Assembly: GCA_021405325.1 (NCBI GenBank)
Contig: QWII01000049.1
Span: 1 to 64,000 of the forward strand
DNA from: Caldilinea sp. CFX5
GTDB lineage: Bacteria; Chloroflexota; Anaerolineae; Caldilineales; Caldilineaceae
Direction: 5' to 3'
Length of the DNA: 64,000 nucleotides
Shown here: piece by piece, positions 26,140-35,229 of the stretch
How positions within the stretch are numbered: position 1 is the stretch's first letter
Layout: each line of letters begins with the position of its first letter
Program-made: the position numbers and the translations under genes
Notes under the pieces: model-generated
Told to the model about the DNA's origin: nothing
Seen by the model: the letters and a program-made list of their open reading frames with translations, nothing else
Databases searched by the model: none

Positions 26140-27774
26140 TTACTGACATTGCCACGGCGTATAGTTATCCGCAAACGCCCGTAACCGGAACTCCGGCTGA
26201 CCGGCGTAGAAGTCGCCGGTGGACTGGGCAACTTTGCCGTTGATCCACTGCTCAATCTTATAGGGTTCGCCGGAACCGCCAAAGCGATTGGTATCGACCG
26301 GCAGCCCGTCAATCTTGAGGAACCCGCTAGCGCTAATCGAGCCGATGCCCTTGCCCATTGAGTACCACTTGTTGTTGCCATCGAGGCGATAGAGCTTGAT
26401 CCAGGCATAGTTCTTCGGCTGCGGCGGCACACAGGTGATCAAGTTACCGACCGGCGCCTGAACATCACCGACGCGCTGCCAGCTAAGTTTCGCCAGCGCC
26501 CGCCCGCCCTTTTCAAAATACTCCATGCGGATCTTGTGGTTGCCCTTGCTCAGGCTAGTTTCATAGATGATTTTGTCCCCATCGCGTTCCCGCCACTCAT
26601 CGATTACTAAGCGATCATCGATATAAAGACGTACACCGTCATCGGTGCGCACGGTGAAGACGTAGCGGCCTTCAGCAAAGCCCAACTTGCGCGTCCAGCG
26701 TACCGAGAAGTTGTCGCTGTTGATGCTGCCGTCCGGCGCACCGTTGCCCCAGTCGAAGTCGATGTTGGCGTCATCACGCACGAGCGTCGGGTTGCCGCTG
26801 AGATCACGGTTGTTAAAGTATTCACCGCGCCAGTTGTTCACCGTCGGCTCGCTGGGTTGGTCGGTGCGCGTCCAGGTCAAGCGCATACGGGCCTCGCCGG
26901 TGCGCTCAAAGTATTCGACCCGAACCGGCACGGAACCGCCGGGCAGGTAGAGGTCGCCACGGTAGGTGGTGGTGCTTTGCGTGCGCCACTGGTCGATCAG
27001 CAGGTGGTTGTTCACCCAAAGACGCACGCCGTCATCGACCCGCACCTCAAAGCGATAGTTGCCGGCGCCCAGGTTCAGCGATCGTGTCCAGCGCACCGAG
27101 AAATTGTCATTGTTGATGCCGGAGGCCGGTGAGCCGCCGCCCCAGTTAAAGTCGATGTTGCTGTCATCGCGCACGACGGCCGGCGAACCGCTCAGGTCGG
27201 GGTTGTTAAAGTATTCACCCCGCCAGTTCTGAATGTTCGGCTCATTGCCGCCACCGGAAACGCGTTCCCAACCCAGGCGAATGGACGCTGAGCCTTCATT
27301 CTCATAATACTCGACCTCGACCAGGTGATGACCGGCGGCGAGATCAAGCGTGCCGGAGAAGGTGCGCACGCCATGATCGCTCCAACCGTTGATAATGCGC
27401 TGCCCATCGACATAGACACGCACACCATCGTCACTGCTGGCTTCAAAGCGGTAACGCCCCGCTTCCAGATCAAGATAGCGGCTCCACCGCGCTGAGAAGC
27501 GGTCACTGGGGACGGCACTGTCGGGCGAACCGCCGCCCCAGTTATAGTTGATCTCCGCTTCGTCCCGTTCCAACACGGGTGAGCCGGCGAGATCCTTGTT
27601 ATTCCAATAGCGGGCGCGCCAGAAGGGATCGGAATCGGCGGCTTTCACAACTGGTTCACCTTGCGCCTGCGCTACCGGCGCCAATGCCGGGAAGAAGGGC
27701 AGCAAGAGAGAGAGTATGAATAAAAGTGACAGCGCGCTGCGCTGCCGGTGCGTGTAGCGTTGATTGACACGCAT
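26140..27774 (-). CDS. Secreted protein with three PA14 domains
   Basis: The 544-residue product has a signal peptide ending PVAQAQ (about residue 38). Three PA14 repeats follow at about 51-172, 183-303 and 314-434, each with a YxNxDLxGxP start, an RDxxxI..WG segment and a DDGVRxYxD core. PA14 domains bind carbohydrate. The last 100 residues have no clear family and no sorting signal. The ATG at 27774 follows GGAGG at six bases; an upstream in-frame extension has no support. Confidence 0.85.
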   Translation of the reverse strand: MRVNQRYTHRQRSALSLLFILSLLLPFFPALAPVAQAQGEPVVKAADSDPFWRARYWNNKDLAGSPVLERDEAEINYNWGGGSPDSAVPSDRFSARWSRYLDLEAGRYRFEASSDDGVRVYVDGQRIINGWSDHGVRTFSGTLDLAAGHHLVEVEYYENEGSASIRLGWERVSGGGNEPNIQNWRGEYFNNPDLSGSPAVVRDDSNIDFNWGGGSPASGINNDNFSVRWTRSLNLGAGNYRFEVRVDDGVRLWVNNHLLIDQWRTQSTTTYRGDLYLPGGSVPVRVEYFERTGEARMRLTWTRTDQPSEPTVNNWRGEYFNNRDLSGNPTLVRDDANIDFDWGNGAPDGSINSDNFSVRWTRKLGFAEGRYVFTVRTDDGVRLYIDDRLVIDEWRERDGDKIIYETSLSKGNHKIRMEYFEKGGRALAKLSWQRVGDVQAPVGNLITCVPPQPKNYAWIKLYRLDGNNKWYSMGKGIGSISASGFLKIDGLPVDTNRFGGSGEPYKIEQWINGKVAQSTGDFYAGQPEFRLRAFADNYTPWQCQ

Positions 27775-28034
27775 GGGCAACCTCCATCCAGAATAATCAT
27801 CATCACAAGAACGCATACTGCCTTGTACCACCGGCGTGATTACGCGGCGCACAAGGAAATAGCCGGTGTCCCTTCTTGTTACTCTAATAAAGTATACAAT
27901 CTTTTGTGTTCGTTCGCCCCTCCCCACTGACCGGGTTGTTCCCCAGCCACCTGACGAGTTAAGCTAGTTTTCCATGCTATGTTGTGCATGGATTGGACGA
28001 GTAGCAGTGGGGCGTTGTTCCCAGTAAAATTTAT

Positions 28035-28058
28035 AAGGTCGCCTAAATCGGCGACCTT
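28035..28058 (-). terminator. Probable leuA terminator
   Basis: A 9-bp hairpin (AAGGTCGCC with GGCGACCTT, loop of six) lies about 80 bases after the leuA stop. On the minus strand it is followed by ATAAATTTT. It is the only hairpin in the 27928-28138 gap; the short reading frame there (27964-28152) is not convincing. Confidence 0.55.
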
Positions 28059-28138
28059 CTTCCGTTTCCTCTAAGGAAATTTCATGAGCCGAGTAGCGAT
28101 ATTTATCGACGGCGGGTAGATGGTCATTCACCAGGAAA

Positions 28139-29962
28139 TCATTTCGCGACAATCATCATTGCACTCCGTTGGCTCTGAAAGGCGCGGTTGAGTGATGACA
28201 GGATTGCCTTGATCGAGGCCCGTTCAATATTGGTGTCGGTGGCAGCGCCGAAGAAGGTTGCGCCTGACGGTGTTTTGATCTGGATATAGGCAATGGCTTC
28301 CGCCTCCGAGCCGTGCCCCAACGAATGTTCGGCGTAAGTGACTAATTGGAAGTCCGGCACCAACTCTTCCTTGAGCGCCGTCATAAAGGCGTCGATGGGG
28401 CCGTTGCCGGTGGCGGTCACTTCATGGGTGACGCCATCGACCGTGAGTTTGGCGACGCACTCGACCCCTTGTTCGCGCCCTTGTTCTATATGGGTTTGCG
28501 TTCGCATTGAGAGCAGTTGGAAGGGTTTGGTCGCTTCGAGATAGGTGCGGGTAAAGGCGCCATAGATCTGCCGCGGCGTCAGCTCTTCGCCGCGCGCATC
28601 GGCGATGTCGTTGATGATCTTGCCAAATTCGACATGCATGGTCTTGGGCATGGCAATGCCAAATTCATTCTCCAAAATATAGGCCACGCCCCCCTTGCCT
28701 GATTGGGCATTGATGCGGATGATGGCTTCGTAGGTGCGCCCCACATCTTTCGGGTCAATCGGCAGATAAGGCACCTGCCAGAGTGCGCCGGGCGTCTGAT
28801 CTTGCGCATTCATTCCCTTGTTGATCGCATCCTGGTGCGAACCGGAGAAGGCGGTAAAGACCAGATCGCCGCCGTAGGGGTGGCGTTCATGCACCTTCAT
28901 GCGCGTGCAGCGCTCATAGATAGTGCGCACATGCATAATATCGCTGAAATCCAAGCCGGGGTCTACGCCTTGGGTATACAGATTCAGGGCCAGGGTGACA
29001 ATATCCACATTCCCCGTCCGTTCGCCATTGCCAAAGAGCGTGCCTTCCACCCGATCCGCCCCGGCCAGCAACCCCAACTCGGTGGCGGCGACGGCGGCGC
29101 CACGGTCATTGTGGGTGTGCAGGCTGATGATGACACTCTCCCGGTCGCGTAGGTTGCGGCAGAACCACTCGATCTGGTCGGCATGGACATTCGGGGTCGC
29201 TACTTCAACCGTCGCCGGCAGGTTGAGAATCAGCTTGTGTTGCGGCGTCGGCTGCCAGACATCGACCACCGCTTCGCAGATTTCCAGGGCAAAGTCCAGT
29301 TCGGTGGAGGAGAAGCTTTCGGGCGAATATTCCAGCGTGATCGCGGTGTCGGGGAGGGTGGGCGTCAGTTGCTTGATCAACGCGACCCCACGCACGGCAA
29401 TGTCAACAATCTCCGGCTTGGAGAGGCCAAAGACCACACGGCGCTGCAACGCGGAAGTCGAGTTATAGATGTGAACAATCGCTCGTTTGACCCCTTGCAA
29501 TGACTCAAAGGTGCGGTGGATCAGATGGTCGCGCGCCTGCACCAGCACCTGCACGGTGACATCATCCGGGATCAAGCGGTCGTTGACCAGCCGGCGCAAA
29601 AAGTCAAATTCGATTTGCGAAGCGGAGGGAAAGCCGACCTCAATTTCCTTAAAGCCCAAGGCCACCAGCAGACGAAACATCTCCACTTTCTCGTCCACGC
29701 TCATGGGGATGGCGAGCGCCTGGTTGCCGTCGCGCAGATCAACGCTGCACCAGATGGGCGCACGGTCGATCGTGCGGCTGGGCCATTGGCGGTTGGGTAG
29801 GTTAATTTGGGGGAAAGGGCGGTACTTGGTAATAGGTCCCTTTTGCATCCCAAAGCGGGAGGCTGCGCGCCCATCCTGGCGTTTGCCGGTGGCGGGCCGG
29901 CCATTGGTCACGCCATTGGTTGAGCCGTCTACGCTGTGGGGTGCGTCGTTACTTGCTGTCAT
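28139..29962 (-). CDS. leuA: 2-isopropylmalate synthase (long, actinobacterial-type)
   Basis: LeuA condenses acetyl-CoA and 2-ketoisovalerate in the first step of leucine synthesis. The catalytic domain shows WCSVDLRDGNQAL (71-83) with its metal-binding Asp, and HTHNDRGAAVAATELG. The C-terminal leucine-feedback domain includes VTATGNGPIDAFMTAL. The 607 residues place it with the Mycobacterium/Corynebacterium-type enzymes. A Ser/Thr/Asn-rich tail of about 40 residues precedes the core. GAGGA lies upstream of the ATG. A leader peptide and terminator upstream suggest attenuation control. Confidence 0.97.
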   Translation of the reverse strand: MTASNDAPHSVDGSTNGVTNGRPATGKRQDGRAASRFGMQKGPITKYRPFPQINLPNRQWPSRTIDRAPIWCSVDLRDGNQALAIPMSVDEKVEMFRLLVALGFKEIEVGFPSASQIEFDFLRRLVNDRLIPDDVTVQVLVQARDHLIHRTFESLQGVKRAIVHIYNSTSALQRRVVFGLSKPEIVDIAVRGVALIKQLTPTLPDTAITLEYSPESFSSTELDFALEICEAVVDVWQPTPQHKLILNLPATVEVATPNVHADQIEWFCRNLRDRESVIISLHTHNDRGAAVAATELGLLAGADRVEGTLFGNGERTGNVDIVTLALNLYTQGVDPGLDFSDIMHVRTIYERCTRMKVHERHPYGGDLVFTAFSGSHQDAINKGMNAQDQTPGALWQVPYLPIDPKDVGRTYEAIIRINAQSGKGGVAYILENEFGIAMPKTMHVEFGKIINDIADARGEELTPRQIYGAFTRTYLEATKPFQLLSMRTQTHIEQGREQGVECVAKLTVDGVTHEVTATGNGPIDAFMTALKEELVPDFQLVTYAEHSLGHGSEAEAIAYIQIKTPSGATFFGAATDTNIERASIKAILSSLNRAFQSQRSAMMIVAK

Positions 29963-29981
29963 TGTTGGTTCCTCTTTTGCT

Positions 29982-30060
29982 GGTTGTTGGTTCGTTGGTT
30001 CGTTGGTTCGTTGGTTTCGACAGGCTCAACCAACGAACCAACGAACCAACGAACCAATCT
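29982..30060. repeat. Inverted repeat of GGTTCGTT words between attenuator and leuA
   Basis: Four copies of GGTTCGTT-like words are followed, after TTTCGACAGGCTCAACC, by complementary AACGAACC words. The arms are nearly perfect over 30 bases. It is inserted between the leu attenuator terminator and the leuA start. Confidence 0.85.
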
Positions 30061-30075
30061 TCCGGCGCTAAACAT

Positions 30076-30108
30076 AAAAAAAGAGCCTCTCGCTTGAGAA
30101 GGCTCTTT
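30076..30108 (-). terminator. leuA attenuator terminator
   Basis: On the minus strand AAAGAGCC and TCTC pair with GAGA and GGCTCTTT (12 bp with one bulged base, loop of four), followed by a run of seven T. It lies 32 bases after the leader-peptide stop and about 114 bases before leuA. Confidence 0.9.
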
Positions 30109-30139
30109 GTCACACTCTGCATGTGGTTAGCGTTGTACG

Positions 30140-30235
30140 CTACCGGCCGCGCCTGCCCAAGCACAAAGTACCCCCTGTCAGCAGGAGGCTAAGGCTAAGA
30201 AGGCTAAGGGCTAGGGCGCTGCGCAAGTTGATCAT
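30140..30235 (-). CDS. leuL: Leucine-rich leader peptide of leuA
   Basis: A 31-codon frame upstream of leuA contains 11 leucines, concentrated in LALSLLSLSLLL (8-19). A small hairpin (about GGTAGCG with CGCTAACC) and then an intrinsic terminator follow. This is the arrangement of ribosome-mediated leucine attenuation known from enterobacteria and proposed in actinobacteria. The ATG has no strong ribosome site. The peptide could be mistaken for a signal sequence, but its stop and position before the terminator argue for a leader. Confidence 0.75.
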   Translation of the reverse strand: MINLRSALALSLLSLSLLLTGGTLCLGRRGR

Positions 30236-30358
30236 ACGGTCAAAAATAGTGCATCGTGCTTGCTGTTTGCTGAACGCTTTGTTACGTTTCACTTTACTGT
30301 TTCCTACAATATCACAAGATCGGCAATTTGCCAAGCGCCAAAATCACAAAATTTCTTG

Positions 30359-30656
30359 ATTGATGTTGTTAGTTGATATAATCTATGCCTGGCTTGATCC
30401 GCGTATTCAATTGGAGTAACTACTCACCTATGCAGCAAAGACGCTCGAACAACCTTTTGCCCCGCTGGAGGCTGATTATTAGAAACGTGCAGGATAACCG
30501 ACAGTTTACTTGATTGTTATTGATGAGTTACCGGTAGTGCCTAAAAATTACCGTTTACTATTGTTTGCTGCTCGTGAAGATAAGTTTCGCGAGTTTCTGG
30601 AACAAGTGGCGGCACTGGGCAAGATGAAGTAATCTTCACGCCCGCTTCACGTCACC
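30359..30656. other. Region without a confident gene
   Basis: A TATAAT box is at 30377-30382. Two very short frames are possible: 27 codons from 30430, and 31 codons with a GTG start at 30537 ending at 30632. The second reads as a plausible small soluble peptide (FREFLEQVAALGKMK at its end) but has no good ribosome site. It could be a gene remnant. Confidence 0.3.
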
Positions 30657-30807
30657 TTCATCTGCCGCTGCTATACTGAGAATTGTACACGGAAGGCCGC
30701 CTGGGCAAGAAGCGATCCCTTTCCGGTCAGAAACCAGTGGCCGTTGTCCAAGCCATGATGGGTTTCCGAGCAAAGGATGGACAGATTTCTTTTACAGGAG
30801 AGGCAAG

Positions 30808-30909
30808 ATGAACACCAAGAGTATTACCCTAATTGACACGACCGCCATCAGCGTTGCTGCATTAGCCATTTGGGGCAGTTTCCTCTGGCTCTGTGTATCC
30901 CTCGTCTAG
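30808..30909 (+). CDS. Small single-helix membrane peptide
   Basis: A 33-codon gene has an excellent ribosome site (ACAGGAGAGG) seven bases before its ATG and is followed by a strong terminator. The product has a short polar start (MNTKSITLIDTT) and a hydrophobic segment to the end (SVAALAIWGSFLWLC). No family is recognised. A TATACT box lies at 30672-30677, so it seems to be an independent transcript with a leader of about 125 bases that can fold. Confidence 0.6.
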   Translation: MNTKSITLIDTTAISVAALAIWGSFLWLCVSLV

Positions 30910-30941
30910 CTTCCGTTTGGCAGTGACCCCAACCAAAACAG

Positions 30942-30973
30942 AAGAGTTCACCCTAAAAGGTGAACTCTTTTTC
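30942..30973. terminator. Terminator after the small membrane peptide
   Basis: A perfect 10-bp stem (AGAGTTCACC with GGTGAACTCT, loop CTAAAA) is followed by TTTTT on the + strand. It may also serve the convergent mbtH-like gene ending at 30977. Confidence 0.9.
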
Positions 30974-30976
30974 GTT

Positions 30977-31195
30977 CTATTGGTAACCCATCTCCTCCAT
31001 CTTCTTACGCAAACTGAGTGGGCGCATATCCGTCCAGACTTCTTTGATATAAGCCAGGCATTCGCTTTTGGTGCCTTGCTTGCCCGCATCTTTCCAGCCC
31101 GAAGGGTTTTCTCGATCCGCCGGCCAAATCGAGTATTGCTCCTCATGGTTAATAACAACTTTGTAGATTCTGGGATCTTCAAACTCGTCTGACAT
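30977..31195 (-). CDS. MbtH-like protein (orphan)
   Basis: MbtH proteins bind and activate adenylation domains of non-ribosomal peptide synthetases. The 72-residue product has the whole signature: a [15 protein letters not shown] segment, the central [18 protein letters not shown] and a short charged tail. The ATG at 31195 follows GGAGGGATAT. No NRPS or siderophore gene is within the window, so its partner must be elsewhere, or the gene may act on another adenylation enzyme. Confidence 0.9.
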   Translation of the reverse strand: MSDEFEDPRIYKVVINHEEQYSIWPADRENPSGWKDAGKQGTKSECLAYIKEVWTDMRPLSLRKKMEEMGYQ

Positions 31196-31413
31196 ATATC
31201 CCTCCAGTGGTTGAAATGAACGTTGGATAGAAAATGTAACGCACGGTAGCAATGTAAGTAGCACGGATGTAACCCTAAGGAAGCGGCTGAGAGGTTGAAT
31301 GACAGGTGCGATAAAACGATGTTCGCTTAGGGAAACATAAGTCTACAAAAGATTACCATGCTTTGCCGGAAGCGCCAAATCAACTTGCTCTCGTGGTGGA
31401 CGAAAAAAGCAGA

Positions 31414-31443
31414 TTGCGTCAAACTTTGACCGCTTGCTATAAT
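31414..31443 (+). promoter_or_regulatory. Promoter of the CocE/NonD hydrolase gene
   Basis: TTGCGT at 31414-31419 and TATAAT at 31438-31443 are 18 bases apart, 53 bases before the ATG. The remaining part of the gap from 31196 holds no gene that I can support. Confidence 0.65.
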
Positions 31444-31496
31444 GAGGTCAGCGTAACAGTTCTACCCGTTCCATCATCAACGACAGGACGAACCGA

Positions 31497-33512
31497 ATGA
31501 CCATCCAAAGCGATCACCCACTTTACCCCGTTCGTATTGTGAAACATGTGCGCATCCCCATGAGCGATGGCGTCGAGTTGGACGCCAACCTCTATATGCC
31601 CGCCGTGGAAGGCAAGTTTCCGGCGGTCTTTGACTACTACCCCTATCGCAAAGATGACCTCTCTGCCGGCGGGATGCGCGTTCACCACTACTTTGCCGAG
31701 CGGGGCTTTATCGCCATCCGCATCGATGTGCGCGGCACCGGCAGTTCCAGCGGCACGGCCATCGATGAATATTCAGTGCAGGAGCAGTTGGACGCCGTCG
31801 AAGCGATTGCCTGGATGGCGCGCCAGCCCTGGTGCAACGGCAATGTCGGCATGTTTGGCACCTCGTATGGCGGCTTCAACTCGGTGCAAGTTGCCATGCA
31901 CCGCCCGCCGGCGCTCAAGGCGATCTGTCCCATGTACTTTACCGACAACCGCTACACCGACGACTGCCATTACAAAGGCGGCGCTATGCAGATGCTCTAC
32001 GATATGGCAACCTATGGCCTGTCGATGGTGGTGCAGAATTCCTTGCCGCCCTATCAGGAAGCGGTGGGCGATCAATGGGCGCAAATTTGGGAAGATCACC
32101 TGAAGGCGGAGCCGTGGCTGCTGCCGTGGGAATCAAACCATCTCTATAATGACTACTGGAAACAAGGCTCGCTCTGTGAAAACTATGGTGCGATCCAGGC
32201 CGCGACCTTTATGATCGGCGGCTGGCGCGATGGCTATATGAACTGCAACCTGCGTACCTTTGAACATCTGCACTGCCCGAAGAAGGTGTTGGTTGGCCCC
32301 TGGCTGCATGTCTGGCCGGATGTGGGCGTACCCGGCCCGCGCATTGATCACCTCCATGAAATGGCGCGCTGGTTTGAATACTGGCTCAAAGGCATTGACA
32401 ACGGCGTTATGGCTGAACCGCCGGTTGCTATCTATGTCCAGCAATACGACCCGCCCCAGGCCGACCGCCCCCTTACCAGCGGCTTTTGGCGCTACGAAGC
32501 CGGTTGGCCGTTAGAACGCCAGCGCAACACACCGTTTTATTTGGCAGCAGACGAGCGTCTGCAAGCCGAACAATCAACCACCGCCGGCAATGCCACCTAT
32601 GTCTACAACCCTACCGTCGGCACCAGCTTTGGCATGTTTTCGGCGGCCAGCCCCCACATCCTGCCCATGGATCAACGGGTGGAGGATGCCTATTCGCTCA
32701 ATTGGACTTCAGCGCCCCTGACCGAAGCGCTGGAAATTCTGGGCTACCCGGAGGCGGTGCTACAGGTCTCGGTGACGACCGATGTCGCTTTTCTGGTCGT
32801 GCGGCTGACTGATATTGCGCCCGATGGCCAGGCCGCTTTAGTCACCAAGGGCATTCTCAATCTAACCCATCGTGAATCGCATGAACAACCAACGCCACTG
32901 GAACCGGGGCAAACGTATACCGTGCGTTTCCTGTTGGATGCCACCAGTTGGCTCTTTGAACCGGGCCATCGTATTCGCGTCAGCATCAATGGCGCGGACT
33001 ATCCCAACACCTGGCCGTCCCCGAAACCGTATAACGGCACGATCTATTTTGGCGGCGCGCAAGCATCGCAACTGCTGCTGCCGGTCGTTGGGCCACAGGA
33101 ACCGGCCCTGCCCACGCCCCAATTCCTGCCGCCGTCAACCCCGCCGCCATCCTCTGTGCAAGGCTTTGGCCAACGTCCCGTCTGGCGCGTCACGCGTGAC
33201 TACATGAACAACACCGCTGAAGTTTTCTTGAAACGGGAAGGCTTCACGCGTGTCAACGACCGTCTTTCCTTCACCAGCAGCGGCGAAGCGACCACCCTGG
33301 TCGCGGAAAAGGATCCCGCCCACGCCACGATCCGCGGCCTGAGTCGTGTCACTTTGCACTGGCCGGAACGCACCATCGACACCTGCGCCCGCGGCCAAAT
33401 TCAGAGCGATGAACAGAATTTCCATGTCACCATTCAACTGGAGATCACAATGGATGGCGTCCTTTTCCATCAGCGGCGCTGGATGAAATCGATGCCGCGG
33501 CAGATGTTGTGA
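31497..33512 (+). CDS. CocE/NonD family hydrolase (S15 peptidase-like)
   Basis: This 671-residue alpha/beta-hydrolase belongs with cocaine esterase, X-Pro dipeptidyl-peptidase and acyl-ester hydrolases. The nucleophile Ser123 is in GTSYGG, and IDVRGTGSSSG is the oxyanion region. GGWRDGY and GPWLHVWPD are where the catalytic Asp and His are expected. The second half is the jelly-roll X-Pro C-terminal domain (GHRIRVSINGADYPN). There is no signal peptide, so it is probably cytoplasmic. The substrate is unknown. Confidence 0.9.
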   Translation: MTIQSDHPLYPVRIVKHVRIPMSDGVELDANLYMPAVEGKFPAVFDYYPYRKDDLSAGGMRVHHYFAERGFIAIRIDVRGTGSSSGTAIDEYSVQEQLDAVEAIAWMARQPWCNGNVGMFGTSYGGFNSVQVAMHRPPALKAICPMYFTDNRYTDDCHYKGGAMQMLYDMATYGLSMVVQNSLPPYQEAVGDQWAQIWEDHLKAEPWLLPWESNHLYNDYWKQGSLCENYGAIQAATFMIGGWRDGYMNCNLRTFEHLHCPKKVLVGPWLHVWPDVGVPGPRIDHLHEMARWFEYWLKGIDNGVMAEPPVAIYVQQYDPPQADRPLTSGFWRYEAGWPLERQRNTPFYLAADERLQAEQSTTAGNATYVYNPTVGTSFGMFSAASPHILPMDQRVEDAYSLNWTSAPLTEALEILGYPEAVLQVSVTTDVAFLVVRLTDIAPDGQAALVTKGILNLTHRESHEQPTPLEPGQTYTVRFLLDATSWLFEPGHRIRVSINGADYPNTWPSPKPYNGTIYFGGAQASQLLLPVVGPQEPALPTPQFLPPSTPPPSSVQGFGQRPVWRVTRDYMNNTAEVFLKREGFTRVNDRLSFTSSGEATTLVAEKDPAHATIRGLSRVTLHWPERTIDTCARGQIQSDEQNFHVTIQLEITMDGVLFHQRRWMKSMPRQML

Positions 33513-33571
33513 TGTTGGGTGTGGGAAGATATAGCGCAAACCTGTGTCAACCTCTCCAATTGAGTCATTTT

Positions 33572-33640
33572 TTAGTTTACACGGATAGGAAGGAACACAG
33601 ATATGTTAGATCTGTGTTCCTTCCTATCCGTGTAAACTAA
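33572..33640. repeat. Dispersed palindrome family, copy 2
   Basis: Perfect 31-bp arms (33572-33602 and 33610-33640) surround a 7-base loop. The right arm reads ATCTGTGTTCCTTCCTATCC and continues GTGTAAACTAA. It lies between convergent genes. Confidence 0.9.
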
Positions 33641-33661
33641 TCTGGCTCTGGCTTGCCCAAG

Positions 33662-35068
33662 TTAGGGTACTTCAACCCAGACCAGGCGTTCAAAACCGAT
33701 CGCTACCACGGCGTAGGTATGCAGCCGGAGGCGGTCGCCATATTTTAAAACATGTCGTAGACAGATCGCTGTTGTTGCAACCTCTGTGTCAACCTATGAC
33801 TGAGGGTGTGGTAAGAGGTATTCTGTGAAGTTTGTCTCATAAAAACTGCGCATCATCAGATTGGGTATGCGTAGAATCAGTTCACCACTGGCCGTTATGC
33901 CGCCGAAGGTCAGCGCCCCCAGGTAGTAGAAGAGGGAAACTATAAATTTGGTAGTAATGTTTCCAGTCAATAGTTTATGTGGATCAAAGTATTGGTCTAA
34001 CTCAGTTACACTAAGACGGGTTTCTTTATTCAGAACGTGGAGAATGACCTCTCTTCCTTTAGGCAAATGGGCGATGTAAGAAATTTTCTGATAATCGGGC
34101 GCCAGGTTGCTATCGAGTAGGCGGCGCGGGTAAGCGCAGGTTCGTTGCAAATGCTTTAAGAAAGACAAGGCTGCGGTCGGGTTATAGACCAACGCACCGC
34201 CTTCATCACTGAAACAGTAGCCATTATAGAAAGTGCGCATTAATGCCTGGGCTTCGTCTGTCTTTTCCGATGCTTTGCATTCAGCCATTGTTTGGTGCAA
34301 AAGGCCCGTGATTTCATCTTCCGTAAATCCACACAGATCCGTCAGATCATCACGGAAATAGATATTTTCCGCAATATTAAAACCGCTGGTCACATCATGC
34401 AACACCATTGGGGAAACGCCGACAATCATCATGCGATCAACGCCAAAGCCGGCGGTTCCTGCTTTCATCGACTTAAAGATCGATTTGAAGGCGCCTTCGC
34501 TAAAGACCAGACTTTCGTAGCGCTCCTGGTTGCGAATGCGTCCGCCCATCAATACCTCGTTGGCGAAATTATCATATTCATCAAGTAGTAAATAGAGTTT
34601 ATAGGGCGTTGTCTCGACGGCGCGCAGTGCAGCCCGAAAAGAGATCATGGCGTTTTCACGGCTGATCTCAATTTCCGTTTTGAACAGATGGGCGTAGCGT
34701 TGGGCAAAGAGCTTGATCCGGTCATTGATGTGATCAAAGAGATTTTGCTGCATTTGGTGGATGTCCGGGTGGGGCACGACATCGGAAAAATCCCAGCGCA
34801 GGATCAGATACCGGTTGCGCAGCGGCGTCGGCTGGCGCCCGATGGCTAACCCGCCGAAGAGTCGGTCAAATTCCGGCGCCTTGTTGACATCATAGTAGTT
34901 CTCCAACATGGAGAGCAGTAAACTTTTACCAAAACGACGCGGGCGTAGAAAGAGCAACGTCTTGCCGGCTTCTTCCAGCACAGGAATCCGGTCAGTGCGA
35001 TCGACATATAAATAATTTTCAGTTATGACTTGGTAAAAATCACTGATGCCATACGGGAATTTGATCAT
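33662..35068 (-). pseudogene. AAA-ATPase-like (PF09820-type) gene, C-terminally decayed
   Basis: The N-terminal 424 residues (35068-33794) are an intact AAA-ATPase-like domain: FPYGISDFYQVI, a Walker A-like RPRRFGKS (42-49) and LYLLLDEYDNF. Such proteins normally end in a PD-(D/E)XK nuclease-like domain. Here a TAG stops the frame at 33794. The same frame stays open to 33662 and reads a typical C-terminal end (RLRLHTYAVVAIGFERLVW), with the nuclease core missing. The ATG at 35068 follows AAAGGAAG. Confidence 0.7.
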
Positions 35069-35229
35069 GTTTGCTTCCTTTAGTGGCCCTACATGCCTGT
35101 TGTCCCTTGCTTCATTGTACTCATTCAAAGCTATCCGTCAAGCAGGGAGTGAATAGAAGCAGGGATTTTAAGGCAACGAAGGCAATTTTGGTCAAGCCGG
35201 TCCGGCTCACTTCTGCTATGATAAGCGGC

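Noticed and set aside
26140..27774. PA14 protein as the exosortase substrate
   Set aside because: Its C-terminus has no PEP-like motif, hydrophobic helix or basic end, so proximity alone is not enough.
27964..28152. A 62-codon minus-strand frame after leuA
   Set aside because: It starts inside the leuA end in another frame, spans the probable leuA terminator and has no family resemblance.
28139..29962. Long open frames on the + strand opposite leuA
   Set aside because: They are antisense shadows of a high-quality leuA gene, lack ribosome sites and have the composition of reverse-read codons. The same holds for the opposite-strand frames of tal, map, adk, SNF2 and GH4.
30657..30807. Known riboswitch before the small membrane peptide
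   Set aside because: The fold does not match c-di-GMP, glycine, SAM or cobalamin consensus features that I can recall, so no named riboswitch is claimed.
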